From Bacteroidales bacterium (GTDB lineage Bacteria; Bacteroidota; Bacteroidia; Bacteroidales; Muribaculaceae), in assembly GCA_014800065.1 (NCBI GenBank), contig JAAVGX010000049.1:1-8129 (forward strand): DNA of 8,129 nt. The letters are read 5' to 3'. A model generated the notes under the pieces. That model did no database searches. It saw only the letters and a list, made by a program, of their open reading frames with translations, and was not told where the DNA came from. Position numbers and translations under genes: made by a program. This document shows positions 6,383 to 8,129 of the stretch, in pieces. Positions within the stretch are counted from its first letter, which is position 1, and each line of letters begins with the position of its first letter.

Positions 6383-6390
6383 CAATATTA
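6383..6390 (-). promoter_or_regulatory. Possible -7 element for the three-gene operon
   Basis: The minus strand reads TAATATTG, 7 of 8 matches to TAnnTTTG, about 48 nt before the ATG at 6335. The -33 region at the expected distance reads GAAC rather than TTTG, so the call is weak. The rest of the 6336-6514 gap shows no gene and no clear fmt terminator. Confidence 0.35.
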
Positions 6391-6514
6391 ACATTCAGAA
6401 TCGCATAAAAGTTCGGCCCCGAGGGTTCCAACGCATTAATTGCTCCGCTAAATTACTAAAAAAAGCCGAGAAGTTCTAACTTTGGGAGAAAAAAACGCAA
6501 GAAAGACCGAAAAA

Positions 6515-7498
6515 TTATATGAAGAAAGGCTTGCGACCGTTCTCGCCGATGCGGAGTCCGCGAAGGAAATCGGCGGCATTCATAGGCCTCTTACCGGCGG
6601 GTTGGACGGTAACCAATTCGATAGCGCCGTCGGTAGTTCCGGCGTATGCGTGGCCGTTTATGAGAGCAAGTTGGCCGGGCAGCAGACTTTGGGCGACGGG
6701 GGAGATGGCCGTTTTAATTACTTTCACGGAGGATTCCGGTTCGCCGTCGGCACCGCCGAGTGTGAGTTCGGTCCACGCGGCAGGGTAGGGCGAGAGTCCG
6801 CGCACATGATTGTGTATCTGCGAGGAAGGGAGTTCCCAGTTGATACGGCAATCTTCCTTGAAAATTTTGGGGGCCGGAGTGGGCTCAATACCTTGGAGTA
6901 ATTCGTCCTGCGGTATGGTGCGGAGGTTACCCGACAAGATGTCGTTTACGGTTTGCAGAGTTAGTCGCGCACCGATTTTCATAAGCCGGTCGTGAACCGA
7001 GCCGGCGTCTTCGTCAGGACCTACGGAGATGGCTTCGCGGCTTATAATGTCGCCGGTGTCGATTTCATGTTTGAGGAAAAAAGTGGTGACACCGGTTTGA
7101 GATTCGCCGGCCATAATAGCTCTATTTATCGGAGCCGCGCCACGGTATTTTGGCAAAAGCGAGCCGTGAAGATTGAAAGTGCCCAGAGGTGGCATAGCCC
7201 AGACTACTTCCGGGAGCATGCGGAAAGCGATGACGATAAAAAGGTCGGCATTGATTTCTTTGAGGGCGTTCACAAAGCTCTCATCCTTAAGCTTTTCGGG
7301 CTGAAGCAGGGGAAGATTTTTTTCGAGGGCATATTTTTTTACATCGGACATCGAGAGCTTCTTTCCACGTCCGGCATGTTTGTCGGGCATAGTCACAACG
7401 GCGGCCACGTTGAAGCCGTTTATAACCAAAGCGTCCAGGCTCTCCACAGCGAATTCCGGAGTGCCGAAGAAAACTATTTTCAGGTCTTGCTTATTCAT
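6515..7498 (-). CDS. fmt: Methionyl-tRNA formyltransferase
   Basis: Cytoplasmic enzyme that transfers the formyl group of 10-formyltetrahydrofolate to Met-tRNA(fMet), producing the initiator tRNA. It has 327 residues, the normal length. The N-terminal formyltransferase domain (about 5-190) starts with IVFFGTPEFA and contains the signature NLHGSLLPKYRGAAPIN, giving catalytic Asn109 and His111. Asp147 lies in the conserved HEIDTGDI. The C-terminal tRNA-binding domain (about 210-320) shows APKIFKEDCRINW, VRGLSPYPAAWT and QPAGKRPMNAADFLRG. The start at 7498-7496 lies inside the 3' end of the upstream pseudouridine synthase gene (8-nt overlap), which implies cotranscription and coupled translation. 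No clear hairpin terminator follows the TAA at 6517-6515. All key residues are present, so it should be functional. Confidence 0.97.
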   Translation of the reverse strand: MNKQDLKIVFFGTPEFAVESLDALVINGFNVAAVVTMPDKHAGRGKKLSMSDVKKYALEKNLPLLQPEKLKDESFVNALKEINADLFIVIAFRMLPEVVWAMPPLGTFNLHGSLLPKYRGAAPINRAIMAGESQTGVTTFFLKHEIDTGDIISREAISVGPDEDAGSVHDRLMKIGARLTLQTVNDILSGNLRTIPQDELLQGIEPTPAPKIFKEDCRINWELPSSQIHNHVRGLSPYPAAWTELTLGGADGEPESSVKVIKTAISPVAQSLLPGQLALINGHAYAGTTDGAIELVTVQPAGKRPMNAADFLRGLRIGENGRKPFFI

Positions 7499-8129
7499 TA
7501 TCAGGGAGTTGGGGTTTAACCGAAGCCTCCATAGCCTGCCAAAGATTGTCGTGAGGCACAGGGGCGGTAACGTCGATTAGTTTGTGGGATACGGGGTGCT
7601 CGAATCGGATGTTGCGCGCGTGGAGCGATATGCTGCCATCGGAATTACTCCTTTTGTCGCCGTATTTCAGGTCGCCTTTTATGGGGCATCCCACTGATGA
7701 GAGTTGCACTCGAATCTGATGTTTTCGACCGGTGAAAAGTCGCACCTCCAGCAGGTTGTACCGGTCGGAGCGCCCTATGAGTTTGTAGGCCAACCGAGCC
7801 TCCTTTGCGCCTTCGACGGGCGTCGGGTAGCCATAGGACTTGTTGTTTCGCTCCACCGATTTAATATAATGGGTGAGAGTGTCCTGATCCTTAGGCGGAT
7901 TTGAGCGCGAGATAGCCCAGTAGGTTTTATGCACATCCCCTGAGGCAAACATGGCATTGAGGCGGGCAAGCGCTTTGGATGTTTTGGCAAAAACCACCAC
8001 GCCGCTAACGGGACGGTCCAGGCGGTGCACCACGCCCATAAAAACATTTCCCGGCTTGGCATCGCGCTCCTTTATGAAGTGCTTGAGCGTTTCCACAAGC
8101 GGTTCATCGCCGGTTTTATCGCCTTGCAC
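7491..8129 (-). CDS. RluA-family pseudouridine synthase, 5' end outside the window
   Basis: Converts uridine to pseudouridine in rRNA or tRNA. 212 C-terminal residues are visible. The frame is open at the right edge; the first visible codon is GTG, but family relatives continue upstream (usually a segment like KPxGLxVQ), so this is not the true start. The catalytic motif HRLDRPVSGVVVFAKT is at visible residues 35-50, with the nucleophile Asp38. Further family motifs are KTYWAI, the KEARLAYKLI region, and the RNA-binding strand EVRLFTGRKHQIRVQLSSVGCPI, then GDLKYG and SLHARNIRFEHP. The gene ends at TAA 7493-7491, overlapping the fmt start by 8 nt. Which of RluA, RluC, RluD or a Bacteroidota-specific paralogue this is cannot be told from the visible part. 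Confidence 0.93.
   Translation of the reverse strand: MQGDKTGDEPLVETLKHFIKERDAKPGNVFMGVVHRLDRPVSGVVVFAKTSKALARLNAMFASGDVHKTYWAISRSNPPKDQDTLTHYIKSVERNNKSYGYPTPVEGAKEARLAYKLIGRSDRYNLLEVRLFTGRKHQIRVQLSSVGCPIKGDLKYGDKRSNSDGSISLHARNIRFEHPVSHKLIDVTAPVPHDNLWQAMEASVKPQLPDNE

Noticed and set aside
6477..6484. Perfect TAACTTTG (-7 consensus) on the plus strand downstream of fmt
   Set aside because: No TTTG/TTG at the right distance upstream (TTAC instead), and transcription would run antisense into fmt with only a shadow frame (6482-6901) below it. Probably chance, though an antisense RNA cannot be excluded.

Overview
The window looks like ordinary chromosome of a Bacteroidota bacterium, most likely order Bacteroidales (a Muribaculaceae-type gut organism would fit, but I cannot fix the genus). 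The reasons are promoters of the TAnnTTTG type, starts without a Shine-Dalgarno sequence, a cobalamin-riboswitch-controlled TonB-dependent receptor, and a small membrane protein / PstS-like lipoprotein / TPR protein cluster. All host genes lie on the minus strand. Only the insertion sequence is on the plus strand.

Layout from left to right. (1) 1-849 holds the 5' end of a BtuB-like TonB-dependent receptor (143 residues visible). Its leader contains a Bacteroidota promoter, a cobalamin riboswitch, and a terminator-like hairpin just before the start codon. (2) 891-1400 is the C-terminal part of an AraC-family regulator. It has no N-terminal half and is best read as a pseudogene. (3) 1437-3239 is an IS1182-type insertion sequence with 16-bp terminal inverted repeats. 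Its transposase is split by a frameshift near 2717-2763, and a terminator hairpin lies on each side of the transposase. (4) 3295-3327 is a strong intrinsic terminator for the leftward operon. (5) 3342-6335 is an apparent three-gene operon, read right to left: an 85-residue two-helix membrane protein, a PstS-like substrate-binding lipoprotein, and a large exported TPR protein. (6) 6515-8129 holds fmt (methionyl-tRNA formyltransferase), overlapping by 8 nt the end of an RluA-family pseudouridine synthase gene whose start lies beyond the right edge.

How the parts work together. The left part is a B12-uptake unit that would be shut down when cobalamin is plentiful. Sequence complementarity suggests a specific switch in which riboswitch loop L13 can pair either with L5 or with the 5' arm of the terminator hairpin. 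The middle operon encodes envelope proteins (inner-membrane, lipoprotein, periplasmic or exported TPR). The right part is translation-related housekeeping (rRNA pseudouridylation and initiator tRNA formylation). I see no defence system, CRISPR array, prophage or other clearly new system. The most useful second looks are the riboswitch expression platform, the IS/AraC junction, and the PstS-like/TPR operon without any visible ABC transporter genes.
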